41,569 nucleotides of DNA, from the IMG/VR virus record IMGVR_UViG_3300025116_000096, positions 1-41,569 of that record. One strand, written 5' to 3'. Numbering within the stretch: position 1 is the stretch's first letter; each line of letters opens with the position of its first letter. The position numbers and the translations under genes were made by a program. Source of the stretch: a virus. Below the pieces are notes generated by a model. That model was not told the origin of the DNA. It saw only the letters and a program-made list of their open reading frames with translations, and ran no database searches. Positions 18,719 through 25,853 of this stretch are shown here, one piece after another.

Positions 18719-19162
18719 TTACAATGGATTTTCTGACGGCATTGAAATGCGGCGTAAAATTTCCGGAGTGATCCGGTGTGGTTCAGGGCAATACCCGGTA
18801 CCAGTCGCGATAAACTCCGAGCAGCTAACTTTGGTTTTGCTGTGAATTTCGTTCGTCCGCAGCCACCAGGCAAAAGACATTTTTAAGTCGTATTTAACTT
18901 TACGCTTTACAAAATCCCACCAAGTGGCCATTGCAGTTTTCCGCGATTGGACCGGCAACAACCGGACCTGCCAGTGGGTATAACGTTTTTTGAAATCTTC
19001 GATCGGTGTTGCCGTGCAACCAATACCACCGCGACTTTCTAAAACCACGCCATTTTCACGATCAATGCCTCCGGCATGCGACCACCAGGACAGCGTACAA
19101 ATTTGAATAAATAGGCTCACAGGGCGCCACGAACGTGCCACCACAATTTCAGTGTATTCCAT
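18719..19162 (-). CDS. Permuted NlpC/P60 (YiiX-like) cysteine hydrolase (147 aa)
   Basis: Predicted papain-fold hydrolase of the circularly permuted type. The order is His first, Cys later: SWWSHAGG with His29 and VSCSEFIATG with Cys114, plus WWDFVKRKVKYDLKMS between them. The family cleaves amide bonds in peptidoglycan peptides, lipids or protein substrates. The gene lies between lysis genes and terminase genes, so a role in cell-wall opening at entry or lysis is plausible but not shown. No signal peptide; an early hydrophobic stretch (VSLFIQICTLSWW) is part of the first strand. The ribosome site GGAAGAA precedes the ATG. Confidence 0.72.
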   Translation of the reverse strand: MEYTEIVVARSWRPVSLFIQICTLSWWSHAGGIDRENGVVLESRGGIGCTATPIEDFKKRYTHWQVRLLPVQSRKTAMATWWDFVKRKVKYDLKMSFAWWLRTNEIHSKTKVSCSEFIATGTGYCPEPHRITPEILRRISMPSENPL

Positions 19163-19164
19163 GC

Positions 19165-19467
19165 TTATTCTTCCGATTGACTCGCAGTGTTCAGCAGATT
19201 GATGGCGTCTGAGTGGGTTAACAGCTTCACAGCGCCAGTTCCTTGGCGATATTCAAATTCGACCGTGTTTCCGGTCGCAACAACATAATCATAGAGGTGC
19301 GGGATACTTTGCGGATCCAACGACAAAATGACGTATTCGGTTTCATGCAAAACAAAGCGCCGCGGTGAGACACTAATCGACTGCGCAACCGGGTCGGCAT
19401 CATAATTTGCAGCCAAAATAACGGCGTACTTGCTTTCAGCGATGGCAATAAACTCTTGAAGTGTCAT
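19165..19467 (-). CDS. Unknown late-operon protein (100 aa)
   Basis: Unrecognised soluble 100-residue protein starting MTLQEFIAIAESKYAVI. It overlaps the LamG-like gene upstream by four bases (ATGA-type) and has AGAGGTG before its start. It ends two bases before the NlpC/P60-like start. The tight coupling to both neighbours suggests the three products work together, for example as a virion-associated or lysis accessory module. That is inference from spacing only. Confidence 0.65.
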   Translation of the reverse strand: MTLQEFIAIAESKYAVILAANYDADPVAQSISVSPRRFVLHETEYVILSLDPQSIPHLYDYVVATGNTVEFEYRQGTGAVKLLTHSDAINLLNTASQSEE

Positions 19468-20504
19468 AGCGGCACCTCTTGCCAGCGGTCTGGGGTGGTG
19501 TTTACTAGGGTTAAGGGGTTGCAGGTGCCGAGTGGTTTAAAGCTTATATTTTTAATAATGCAAGATGTGACAACACCATTCGCCGGCCTTTTAAATGTTA
19601 TAGTTGCGCCATTTGTAGACCCTTCATTTTTATCGGTGAAGAAGTACCTCTTAACGCCGATAGTGTTAAAACTACCTCTTACAATAGCTCCGGAAGCCTG
19701 AACGCAACTAATAGTACCGGTAATACTCTCTATCTCAAACTCCAAGTAACCTTGTGCTGGTTGAGCGGAGGGTGTAATAAAATTAAGCTCATTAAAGCTA
19801 CCATCTCCTATATATCGCCAGCGGCCTTCGCCCAAATATGTCCATTGGGAACCTTTAATGTTCGGACTCTCCAATACGCTCTGAGTTATAAGCTCAAAAC
19901 CTAAACCACTAGGGCTTGGAAGTTGGATAGTTTGGTTGTTGTCGCTTATTGGCCACAAGGTACCGTTGATTTTCAAATCATAGATATTCCCTGCATAGTA
20001 GCTTCCGTAGGAAGCTACAGCTGTATTTCTGGCTGCTATACCGGTTAATGCACTTGGCTCCCTGGCGCCACCTCGATTAAAAGTTGTGCTTAGAGTAACG
20101 ACACCATCCTTAAAATACGTGAGTGCGGTGCCAACAAGGGTTATACGATAAGTTCTATTTGCCTCAAGCGGCTGCCCCATATTGCCAGAGAATGCTCCAC
20201 CCAAAAGAAGCTGCAACGCGTTTAAATTATTAGTATATAAGCCGAACTCTCTGTTAGCTGAAGTCGTGGTTATGTTTTGCGAAACGATCGTCCAAGATGC
20301 CCCTGCAGGCGGTAAAGTTGCCCCTGTTTTAAACTCAATATCTATATCACCGTCTGGATCAATTGCTTTAAAAGCAAGCTGGCCCCGGTCATCGATGCCA
20401 TCAAAGTTGTAAACCGAACGAACTGCTGCAGCCACGCTTTTTAGCTTGTTAAAAGCAGGCCGGAAAGCTGGATAAAATGCAGGTCTAAATGCTGGCCGAG
20501 TCAT
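19464..20504 (-). CDS. LamG/concanavalin-like domain protein (346 aa)
   Basis: The first 18 residues are a four-fold PAF repeat (PAFRPAFYPAFRPAF). After that comes a concanavalin-A/LamG-like beta-sandwich (residues ~35-190: YNFDGIDDRGQLAFKA, WTIVSQNI, RTYRITLVGTALTYFKDG) and a second beta-rich half. Such domains bind carbohydrates and occur on phage fibres and capsids. No signal peptide. It lies between holin and the small 100-residue gene in a four-base overlap. It could be a virion adhesin decorating head or tail, with its gene separated from the tail genes. AGAGGC precedes the start. The sequence is visibly more AT-rich than its neighbours, compatible with acquisition as a separate module. 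Confidence 0.75.
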   Translation of the reverse strand: MTRPAFRPAFYPAFRPAFNKLKSVAAAVRSVYNFDGIDDRGQLAFKAIDPDGDIDIEFKTGATLPPAGASWTIVSQNITTTSANREFGLYTNNLNALQLLLGGAFSGNMGQPLEANRTYRITLVGTALTYFKDGVVTLSTTFNRGGAREPSALTGIAARNTAVASYGSYYAGNIYDLKINGTLWPISDNNQTIQLPSPSGLGFELITQSVLESPNIKGSQWTYLGEGRWRYIGDGSFNELNFITPSAQPAQGYLEFEIESITGTISCVQASGAIVRGSFNTIGVKRYFFTDKNEGSTNGATITFKRPANGVVTSCIIKNISFKPLGTCNPLTLVNTTPDRWQEVPL

Positions 20505-20740
20505 TTTAACGCCTCTTGAGCAATGCGTTTGATTTCCGCATCTAGTTTCTTCAGTTCAATTTCGTGACGGATTTGTTCACGCTCATCAGTGCGCTTTTTG
20601 AAATACCAGGTTAAGAATAAAGTAACCAACGTGCCGATGATGCCGACAAAAAGGGCAACATCAGAAAGTGACAAAGCGCCACCAACAACGGTAGCGCCAC
20701 TCACGGTATACGAGGCAGAAGTTGCGAACTTGTCAGCCAC
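20501..20740 (-). CDS. Holin (79 aa)
   Basis: Small inner-membrane protein expected to form the lethal hole or depolarise the membrane and so time lysis. Two hydrophobic stretches are visible: a weaker one around SGATVVGGALSL and a strong one around VALFVGIIGTLVTLFLTWYF, followed by a highly charged helix (KKRTDEREQIRHEIELKKLD). This layout resembles HP1-type/class II holins. The GTG start at 20740 has GGAG seven bases upstream and overlaps the Rz1 stop; TTG at 20752 is a less likely start. In the same block are endolysin, Rz and Rz1. Confidence 0.82.
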   Translation of the reverse strand: MADKFATSASYTVSGATVVGGALSLSDVALFVGIIGTLVTLFLTWYFKKRTDEREQIRHEIELKKLDAEIKRIAQEALK

Positions 20741-21029
20741 TGTTTTCTCCAAGCTGTTTGTTGCGAACTTCCCACCAACGCCGGTACCGTTCTTTGTCCA
20801 GATCGCACAGCTTGATATCGGTAATCAGCTGCAATGTGTATCGATGATGTTCTAAATTTGTCTGGCCGCTAAATGGCCGAAGCGGACAACCGCCTTCCAC
20901 CAGATTCTTGGGTGGCAGAATGTAGACTGGCTGTTTTACTGTCACTGTTCTGACTTCGACTGGCGTCGAAGAGCAACTGGCGAGCATCATCAGGCAAATC
21001 AGCAATAGCCCAGGAGCGAGTTTTTTCAT
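20733..21029 (-). CDS. Rz1-like outer-membrane spanin lipoprotein (98 aa)
   Basis: Starts MKKLAPGLLLICLMMLASC: a lipoprotein signal peptide with lipobox LASC and the modified Cys at residue 19, followed by SSTP and a Val/Thr/Pro stretch. After processing it would sit in the outer membrane and join Rz across the periplasm to fuse the two membranes. The gene begins inside the Rz gene in another frame and runs about 135 bases beyond its end, an overlapping spanin arrangement. AGG precedes the ATG. It is longer than lambda Rz1, with a Trp/Arg-rich tail. Confidence 0.88.
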   Translation of the reverse strand: MKKLAPGLLLICLMMLASCSSTPVEVRTVTVKQPVYILPPKNLVEGGCPLRPFSGQTNLEHHRYTLQLITDIKLCDLDKERYRRWWEVRNKQLGENSG

Positions 21030-21363
21030 TTTCAGAAACCTGTAGTTTGTTGGATTGGGTTTGCCAGTCGTTACCTGTTTCACTAACCGCTTTACTCTGC
21101 TGTTCGAACTCCAGGTTTAGCTTTGCAACCAGTTCGGCCTGTTTCAGTTGATCAGATAATTCGCCTTCTAAAAAAGAGACTTCAGAAACTAAGCCGTCAA
21201 TGGCGAGTTTTTGATTTGTTATTGTGTTTAGTTGCTGGCTCATGGTTTTTTCCGCATTAATCAGCTGAATGTTCTGGTAGATAGAGAACAAACCAAGCCC
21301 AACTACAGCCACGGCCATTACGTACAGCAAGCCAAGCTTCCAGGTGTTACCAAGCGTCATCAT
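20869..21363 (-). CDS. Rz-like inner-membrane spanin (164 aa)
   Basis: One N-terminal membrane segment (about residues 11-28, LLYVMAVAVVGLGLFSIY) followed by a long periplasmic coiled coil (residues ~30-105, Gln/Leu/Glu heptads) is the Rz layout. The C-terminal ~60 residues are Ser/Ala-rich and lie over the start region of Rz1 in another frame. The start overlaps the endolysin stop in ATCATGATGACG. With Rz1 it forms the spanin complex for the last lysis step. Confidence 0.85.
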   Translation of the reverse strand: MMTLGNTWKLGLLYVMAVAVVGLGLFSIYQNIQLINAEKTMSQQLNTITNQKLAIDGLVSEVSFLEGELSDQLKQAELVAKLNLEFEQQSKAVSETGNDWQTQSNKLQVSENEKTRSWAIADLPDDARQLLFDASRSQNSDSKTASLHSATQESGGRRLSASAI

Positions 21364-21839
21364 GATGTTAAATCCTTAAGGCACACTTTGCGTTCGGCTT
21401 CCCGGCGTGTGCGTAAGCCGGCTAATACTTTTCCATCGGCATAAACCCAACGCATCAGCTCATGGCATGCCTCAATGCGTCGACCAGAATTGAGTTTTAC
21501 CAATGCAGTTGATTGCCTGAACTTGCCGATACCAACGTTGTAAACAAATGACAGGTAAGCAGCATGCTCACCTTCTGAAAGCGAAACCTTGACCACTGAG
21601 CGCAGTTGCCGGTCGTGCTTGTGCAAATCAACAACAAGCTGATCAAGGCACTGCTCCCGCGTAAACGTCTGACCCATTTTCAGCTCTGGACCTGTATGGC
21701 CATAACAGCTGGTCAGTATCCGAGCCGGATCAAGATAAACCCCCAGCACCTCACCCTCACTCGGGATAATCAGCACAGTGGCCGAAAGCGACAAAGCCCC
21801 TACAACACCTAGGGCTGCAAGTTTTTTGCTTATGCTCAC
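21360..21839 (-). CDS. SAR-type endolysin, lysozyme family GH24 (159 aa)
   Basis: Cleaves the glycan backbone of peptidoglycan. The catalytic triad spacing E-x8-D-x5-T is visible: Glu28, Asp37, Thr43, followed by CYGHTG. The N-terminus is a weakly hydrophobic Ala/Gly/Ser-rich segment (about residues 7-25) with no cleavage motif, as in signal-anchor-release endolysins, which reach the periplasm through Sec and become active on leaving the membrane. The start is a GTG at 21839 with GAGGGA upstream; a long upstream in-frame extension to 22172 crosses the LexA box and the divergent gene and is not credible. It is first in the lysis block. Confidence 0.88.
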   Translation of the reverse strand: MSISKKLAALGVVGALSLSATVLIIPSEGEVLGVYLDPARILTSCYGHTGPELKMGQTFTREQCLDQLVVDLHKHDRQLRSVVKVSLSEGEHAAYLSFVYNVGIGKFRQSTALVKLNSGRRIEACHELMRWVYADGKVLAGLRTRREAERKVCLKDLTS

Positions 21840-21861
21840 AAAATATCCCTCAAGTGATACA

Positions 21862-21877
21862 CTGTATTCATATACAG
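21862..21877. promoter_or_regulatory. LexA-binding (SOS) box
   Basis: CTGTATTCATATACAG: the CTG-N10-CAG rule of gammaproteobacterial LexA boxes is met exactly, with the AT-rich centre and flanking ACTGT/ACAGT. It lies 17 bases upstream of the plus-strand ATG at 21894 and 22 bases from the endolysin GTG on the other strand, so it could control either. Its closeness to 21894 favours the plus-strand gene. Confidence 0.82.
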
Positions 21878-21893
21878 TTAAAACAATATTGCT

Positions 21894-22274
21894 ATGCCTA
21901 AAATCCGCAGACGCTATAACTACGGTCACGTAGTAATGAACCCGCACATTGTCGGCGGCACCGTGCTGCTTTGCGGCCAGACTGTCAAAGTTGGAACAAA
22001 AAACGGCGAAGGCCGAAACGTAAAATTCGCTGGATTCATCAAAGCAAGAGACCCAGACGAAATTCACAGCCGGGTAAAGCTTTACGAGATCGAGGCATTC
22101 AGTCATGAAACCGGATTCGGCGGCGACTGGATAAGCTATGGTCGTGAAGTAACCATGCTTGGGCATTACCATCCAGATGATGGTGTTTACCTGGTACTAA
22201 TTGACGGCCAGCCAGTAGCCTGGTGCGAGATATCAAAACCAGCACCAACGACATCAACAACAAAGGATCGGTGA
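21894..22274 (+). CDS. Putative SOS-controlled protein of unknown function (126 aa)
   Basis: Divergent from the lysis operon and preceded by a perfect LexA box. The 126-residue product is soluble, beta-rich, with a basic opening (MPKIRRRYNYG) and two Cys; no HTH, membrane or catalytic motif that I recognise. A weak terminator hairpin follows at 22329. No clear ribosome site is visible before the ATG, so the true start might lie at a later codon. Because the prophage repressor has no autocleavage domain, a LexA-controlled antirepressor (as 186 Tum or Gifsy anti proteins) is an attractive role, but the sequence gives no direct support beyond the SOS box. Confidence 0.65.
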   Translation: MPKIRRRYNYGHVVMNPHIVGGTVLLCGQTVKVGTKNGEGRNVKFAGFIKARDPDEIHSRVKLYEIEAFSHETGFGGDWISYGREVTMLGHYHPDDGVYLVLIDGQPVAWCEISKPAPTTSTTKDR

Positions 22275-22328
22275 GGATCTAAAAGTTGTTGAATTAGCAA
22301 ACAACAAATCAATTCGAATCTAACCAGA

Positions 22329-22346
22329 AAACAGCAAATGCTGTTT
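22329..22346 (+). terminator. Weak terminator-like hairpin after the SOS-controlled gene
   Basis: AAACAGC-AAAT-GCTGTTT, a perfect seven-pair stem, followed by an interrupted T-rich stretch (ATTCCTATTTGTT). It lies 55 bases after the plus-strand stop. The T-run is poor, so termination may be partial. Confidence 0.5.
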
Positions 22347-22537
22347 ATTCCTATTTGTTATTAATTTCAGCGATTTGTAGAACTTTTCACGCCACTTTCA
22401 TCACTGCAAAAATTTATTCTGCAAAAGCATGGCTATCACGCGATCGAAACAACAACCAACCGCCAAAAAACCTCATAAGAAGTGAATGCCCGGGCTTCTC
22501 CGCCCCCTCATTGAGGCCGGCCGGAAGGACCCGCTCG

Positions 22538-22568
22538 ACTGGTTGACCAGTTGAAGTGGTCGACCAGT
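22538..22568. promoter_or_regulatory. Tandem dyad repeats, candidate protein-binding sites
   Basis: Two 14-bp near-identical palindromes, ACTGGTTGACCAGT (22538-22551, arms perfect) and AGTGGTCGACCAGT (22555-22568, one arm mismatch), start 17 bases apart. They lie in the non-coding stretch 22275-22592, between the DUF4406 gene and the lysis genes, where a late promoter and antiterminator site would be expected. The rest of this stretch shows AT-rich sequence and no gene I can support. Confidence 0.6.
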
Positions 22569-22592
22569 GCTGCTGGGTGCGGTGAACTCGCA

Positions 22593-23171
22593 TCATCGAG
22601 GTTGTTTTAAGCCGTTGATTTCTTTGCGGTCAGGGTGCCTGTAGTTAGTCATCCATGCTGGTGTCTTTATCATCCGACCGGATTCATTCACCAGGTTAAC
22701 TTGCGTAGTTACATTAGGAGGGCAGCTGAAAGTGTGATCATACTCAGCAAGTAGCTTAGCCAATTTGTTCTGCCATTCTATCGGCATCTCATGCAACAAC
22801 ACACGAGGCAGTGTTAACCATGCTGCACGAGTCAGGCCGAACCAGTTCCAAAGCTGGTTCTCTTTACCAAGCTCAGGCTTCTGGTAAATGATGTGCTTGC
22901 CTAGCTTCTTAGCCAGTGCATGCTCGGCCTTGGCACCAGCTGAGTCTTGCCAACCATCAAGCATATAAAGCTCATCGGCAATCTGGACCATGGACAGAGC
23001 AATGGCCATATACTCATTCTCTGTTAAGCCATGCGGTAAACGCGCTGGGTTCAACACCACATTACCAGCGCTCATGATTTCCAACTCAGCCAGGTTAAAA
23101 GCTTGGCGATTGAAAGCAGGCAAGCCAGACATTGGACCGGCGATATACACCTTATTACATGGCTGAGACAT
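22593..23171 (-). CDS. DUF4406 (nucleoside 2-deoxyribosyltransferase-like) protein (192 aa)
   Basis: The opening KVYIAGPMSGLPAFNRQAFN and the later VLNPARLPHG and YMLDGWQDSAGAKAEHALAKKLG are the hallmarks of DUF4406, which shares the fold of nucleoside deoxyribosyltransferases. The conserved GW..S.GA..E patch is present. The second half (from about residue 95, WFGLTRAAWLTLPRVLLHEMP) is an extra domain not found in the shortest family members. Phages often carry DUF4406 genes; the reaction is not settled. I prefer ATG 23171; ATG 23183 immediately follows a terminator T-run. Neither has a clear ribosome site. Confidence 0.78.
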   Translation of the reverse strand: MSQPCNKVYIAGPMSGLPAFNRQAFNLAELEIMSAGNVVLNPARLPHGLTENEYMAIALSMVQIADELYMLDGWQDSAGAKAEHALAKKLGKHIIYQKPELGKENQLWNWFGLTRAAWLTLPRVLLHEMPIEWQNKLAKLLAEYDHTFSCPPNVTTQVNLVNESGRMIKTPAWMTNYRHPDRKEINGLKQPR

Positions 23172-23183
23172 TCGTTGCACCAT

Positions 23184-23212
23184 AAAAAAAGCCGCTACCA
23201 AAACGGTGCGGC
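23184..23212 (-). terminator. Intrinsic terminator before the DUF4406 gene
   Basis: On the minus strand GCCGCACC-GTTTT-GGTaGCGGC followed by seven T: an eight-pair stem with one bulged A. It ends directly at the first possible start codon of the DUF4406 gene. It probably ends the early transcript coming from 23314-23889 and would be passed when Q-type antitermination acts. Confidence 0.75.
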
Positions 23213-23313
23213 TCATGAAATTACTACTGGGAGAAGGACGGCCGGTACAACTTGCGTCAGCCTATTTAAATCATGGCATTTTTAACCCAGAAAAAAACGG
23301 CGCTTTGTGTCCT

Positions 23314-23889
23314 TTAATGGTTACGTTTTGTCTCCCTAAGAAGTAAGTTACAAAAATCATAGTAATAAGTCATACATTCTGTATTCAAATCAACAAATAA
23401 TTGTCGCTGTTTTATGTCATGAATATATGGTGTCAACTCAACAAGCTTATGCAGCTTTTTATCTATATCTGAACATTTCGAAATCAACTTGGTATCTGAT
23501 GAAAAAATGTGAGAACGACAGATCACAACCTCAAGCGTCTTCACTTTAACAACTGAGCAACTAAGCTCGTTTATTAATCGATTTTTCAATACTCTGTATT
23601 CATCGCGACTCGCAGAATCGCCGCAATCAAGAATGGCAATTGCGCAAATTCTGCTCGAGTCTGAGAGGTTGTTGATGCTGTCAATTAATGCTTTTGTATC
23701 GGCAGAATCAATCGGCTTCTTCCACTTTAGATACAGAGTTATTGCAAGTAAAAAAGACAAAACTGTAACCCCACCTGAAGCTATTGTAGAGTATTCTGCT
23801 AAGCTGGAAATTGTAAAATTATTCGGGTACGAAGCCCCTAAAAGAACTCCTACCAACAATAACATTATGAAAATTAAAAATTCAGTCAT
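23314..23889 (-). CDS. Membrane protein of unknown function (191 aa)
   Basis: Two N-terminal membrane segments (about residues 3-19, FLIFIMLLLVGVLLGASY, and 38-54, VTVLSFLLAITLYLKW) followed by a ~135-residue cytoplasmic domain with several Cys and no recognised motif. The gene is clearly AT-richer than its neighbours and lies at the end of the early operon just after Q, a common site for accessory genes. AAGGGA precedes the start. A host-modifying or superinfection role is possible, not shown. The 97 bases downstream hold only the terminator approach. Confidence 0.7.
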   Translation of the reverse strand: MTEFLIFIMLLLVGVLLGASYPNNFTISSLAEYSTIASGGVTVLSFLLAITLYLKWKKPIDSADTKALIDSINNLSDSSRICAIAILDCGDSASRDEYRVLKNRLINELSCSVVKVKTLEVVICRSHIFSSDTKLISKCSDIDKKLHKLVELTPYIHDIKQRQLFVDLNTECMTYYYDFCNLLLRETKRNH

Positions 23890-23904
23890 GATTTTCCCTT
23901 GAGC

Positions 23905-24297
23905 TTAAACCAATTCCATTTCAGCTCGGCGAAGCCAGAACACGTAAGATTTCTTACTATCGAACCCCATCAGCGCCCAGTTCTGCCGGTCGACTGCACC
24001 AGGTTTTTCTTTTGAGGTTTTGCTGGTACCAGTGCGGCCACATACATAATAGGCACGCAATGCTCGGCGACATTCTGGTACCAGGTCAGCGATCAGTCTG
24101 TCGTATGCCTGGACAAATGGCGGTGGTGTCAGCTCTTGCTCGTAAAGATGAGAATCACTGTTGGTCATCACTTCGCCCAGCTTATCGCAGGCGCTGCGGC
24201 TGGCATAACCACCCAGCTGCTCTTTGTTATACCAGTACGTTCCCCAAATTCTGAGTTCGGCTCGAACATCACGAATTGTGCGATCAGGCAGCTGCAT
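23905..24297 (-). CDS. Q-type antitermination protein (130 aa)
   Basis: The opening RTIRDVRAELRIWGTYWYNK and the later CRRALRAYYVCGRTG and FWLRRAEMEL segments follow the pattern of lambdoid antitermination Q proteins of the PF06530 group (R-D-x4-L-x2-WG, a conserved Y-S/A-R-S patch and a C-terminal HTH-like pair of helices). It would modify RNA polymerase at the late promoter so that it reads through terminators into lysis and virion genes. Position after O, P and before the lysis genes is the lambda order. The ATG at 24297 has GGGGAT upstream; ATG 24312 is an alternative. It overlaps the HTH gene. Confidence 0.68.
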   Translation of the reverse strand: MQLPDRTIRDVRAELRIWGTYWYNKEQLGGYASRSACDKLGEVMTNSDSHLYEQELTPPPFVQAYDRLIADLVPECRRALRAYYVCGRTGTSKTSKEKPGAVDRQNWALMGFDSKKSYVFWLRRAEMELV

Positions 24298-24538
24298 CAG
24301 TGTTATCCCCATTTTTAGCCAGCTCGGCCATTTTCTCAACGTCAGCCATTTTGAGCTTGAAAACATCGCTGCAGATCACTTTTAAATCGTCATATGCAAC
24401 GGGCGTTTTGCCGGCTTCCCAACGCTGGTACGTTTTTAGGCAAATACCATAATACTGGGCAACTTCCACTTGCGATAGCCCCCTGATCCGTCTGCCAATT
24501 TTCAACACCTCGAACCCACGAACCTGTGTACCGGCCAT
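24284..24538 (-). CDS. XRE-like helix-turn-helix regulator (84 aa)
   Basis: A compact DNA-binding domain: residues ~12-45 (LKIGRRIRGLSQVEVAQYYG then LKTYQRWEAGK) form an HTH of the XRE/Cro type, with the GLSQVEVA helix and the recognition helix around KTYQRWE. The C-terminal third is acidic. It overlaps the antiterminator gene and has GGGGAG nine bases before its ATG. As a distal early-operon regulator it could control the late switch or the neighbouring recombinase (inference). Confidence 0.82.
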   Translation of the reverse strand: MAGTQVRGFEVLKIGRRIRGLSQVEVAQYYGICLKTYQRWEAGKTPVAYDDLKVICSDVFKLKMADVEKMAELAKNGDNTDAAA

Positions 24539-24605
24539 CGCAATTACTCCCCAATTTTACCCGTTTTCGGTCTATTGCATCCTCTTCAGAGACTGATGCA
24601 ACGAT

Positions 24606-25853
24606 TTAAACCCAGCCTGCACCGTTATTGGTTTGCGTCGATTGCGGATCTAATGACGATCTCGGCGCTATCTCGGCCACACAATTGGCAAAACCTTTTG
24701 CGATGAGGGCTTGGTGATATTCCTCCAAAGCATTGGTCATGCCGGTGTTGAGCTGGCTGTGGACGTAAGTTCGCAGCAGGATTGGCAACGCGTGATTCAG
24801 GATCCGCTCACCAACCATTGTGTCAGTGCCAAGGTCGGCAATTATGGTCCGGCACAGCTTGCGCAAACTATGGCTGGTGAATTCCTTGAACCTGATCCGC
24901 TCGGACCAGTATTGAGCTGTCCGGATGCTGATCACCCCGCTTTCACCCTGGAACAACACAGCGCGTTTGCCTTTAGTTTTTAACTGCCATTGCTTGTAGG
25001 CAAGCAGCAAGCCTTTTGCAGTCTGGGTTAACGGCAATCGATGAGCAGTTCCGCTTTTTGTATTCTCCGCCGGTATTTCCCACCAATCACCGGCAAAGTG
25101 CTCCCACCTGGCCAAGCGAGTTTCATTGATGCGAGTGCCAAACATCAGCATCAGCAAAAAGAACACCCTCACTTGGTGCGGCTGCGTGGCTATCTGCTCG
25201 AACAGCTCTGATAAATCTGATTCCCGCAACTGGGCACCCGCAACGGATGGCAAGCGAATAGACATCTGAACCTGATAACCAGCCAGCGGGTTGCTGGCGA
25301 TGATCCGGAGCGAGGCCGCGGCACCAAATGCCCTTTTGAGCACTTGCACGGCCAGCTTGATGTAATTCGGCGCTAATCCAGCAGCCAGCATTGGTTTAAT
25401 CAGTTTTTCATCAATATCGATGTACTGGATCTCAGAAATAGCAATCAGCGATAAGTACTTGAGCTGTGTTTTTACAATCGACCGACTGTTCTTGCGCCAA
25501 GACAGGCTAATGGTCTGATTCGATTTTATATGGTCGACATACCAGTTCAGCAGCTGGCCAACCGTAACGAACTGCTCACTGGCAGGTTTCTCCTGATCAG
25601 CCAAACGTGCCATCACTGCTGGTAAATCACTCAGCAACGTATCGATACACACCATCGGCCATTGCCCACGCTTTTGCCACAGCGTTTTCCCCTTGCGGTT
25701 GATCACCAAAAACACACTGGCTTTAGTTCGGGCCTGGTTTGCCCGAAGCCGGACATTTGGGTACCGGGCATCGCGAAAATCACGGCAAGCACTGCTGTCC
25801 AGCCAGCGGCGAACTTGCGACTGATTGAACTTGCCGTAATAGGTTTTACTCAT
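24606..25853 (-). CDS. Second tyrosine recombinase, in the replication operon (415 aa)
   Basis: Full tyrosine recombinase with all catalytic residues: Arg241 (FGTRINETRLARW), Lys266 (NTKSGT), His328 and Arg331 (SHSLRK), His354 (LNHAL) and nucleophile Tyr363 (RTYVHS). An N-terminal arm-binding-like part spans residues ~1-90 and a core-binding domain ~95-190. It is not the conventional integrase: that lies at 40331. This gene starts in an ATGA overlap with the P gene, so it is expressed with replication genes. Possible roles are dimer resolution of replicating genomes, excision, or inversion of a distant segment. I see no duplicated att-like sites nearby. Confidence 0.88.
   Translation of the reverse strand: MSKTYYGKFNQSQVRRWLDSSACRDFRDARYPNVRLRANQARTKASVFLVINRKGKTLWQKRGQWPMVCIDTLLSDLPAVMARLADQEKPASEQFVTVGQLLNWYVDHIKSNQTISLSWRKNSRSIVKTQLKYLSLIAISEIQYIDIDEKLIKPMLAAGLAPNYIKLAVQVLKRAFGAAASLRIIASNPLAGYQVQMSIRLPSVAGAQLRESDLSELFEQIATQPHQVRVFFLLMLMFGTRINETRLARWEHFAGDWWEIPAENTKSGTAHRLPLTQTAKGLLLAYKQWQLKTKGKRAVLFQGESGVISIRTAQYWSERIRFKEFTSHSLRKLCRTIIADLGTDTMVGERILNHALPILLRTYVHSQLNTGMTNALEEYHQALIAKGFANCVAEIAPRSSLDPQSTQTNNGAGWV

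Noticed and set aside
21840-22172. Upstream extension of the endolysin frame, giving a 270-residue protein
   Set aside because: It would cross the LexA box and the divergent gene, lacks a ribosome site, and the GTG at 21839 has GAGGGA plus the expected SAR segment.
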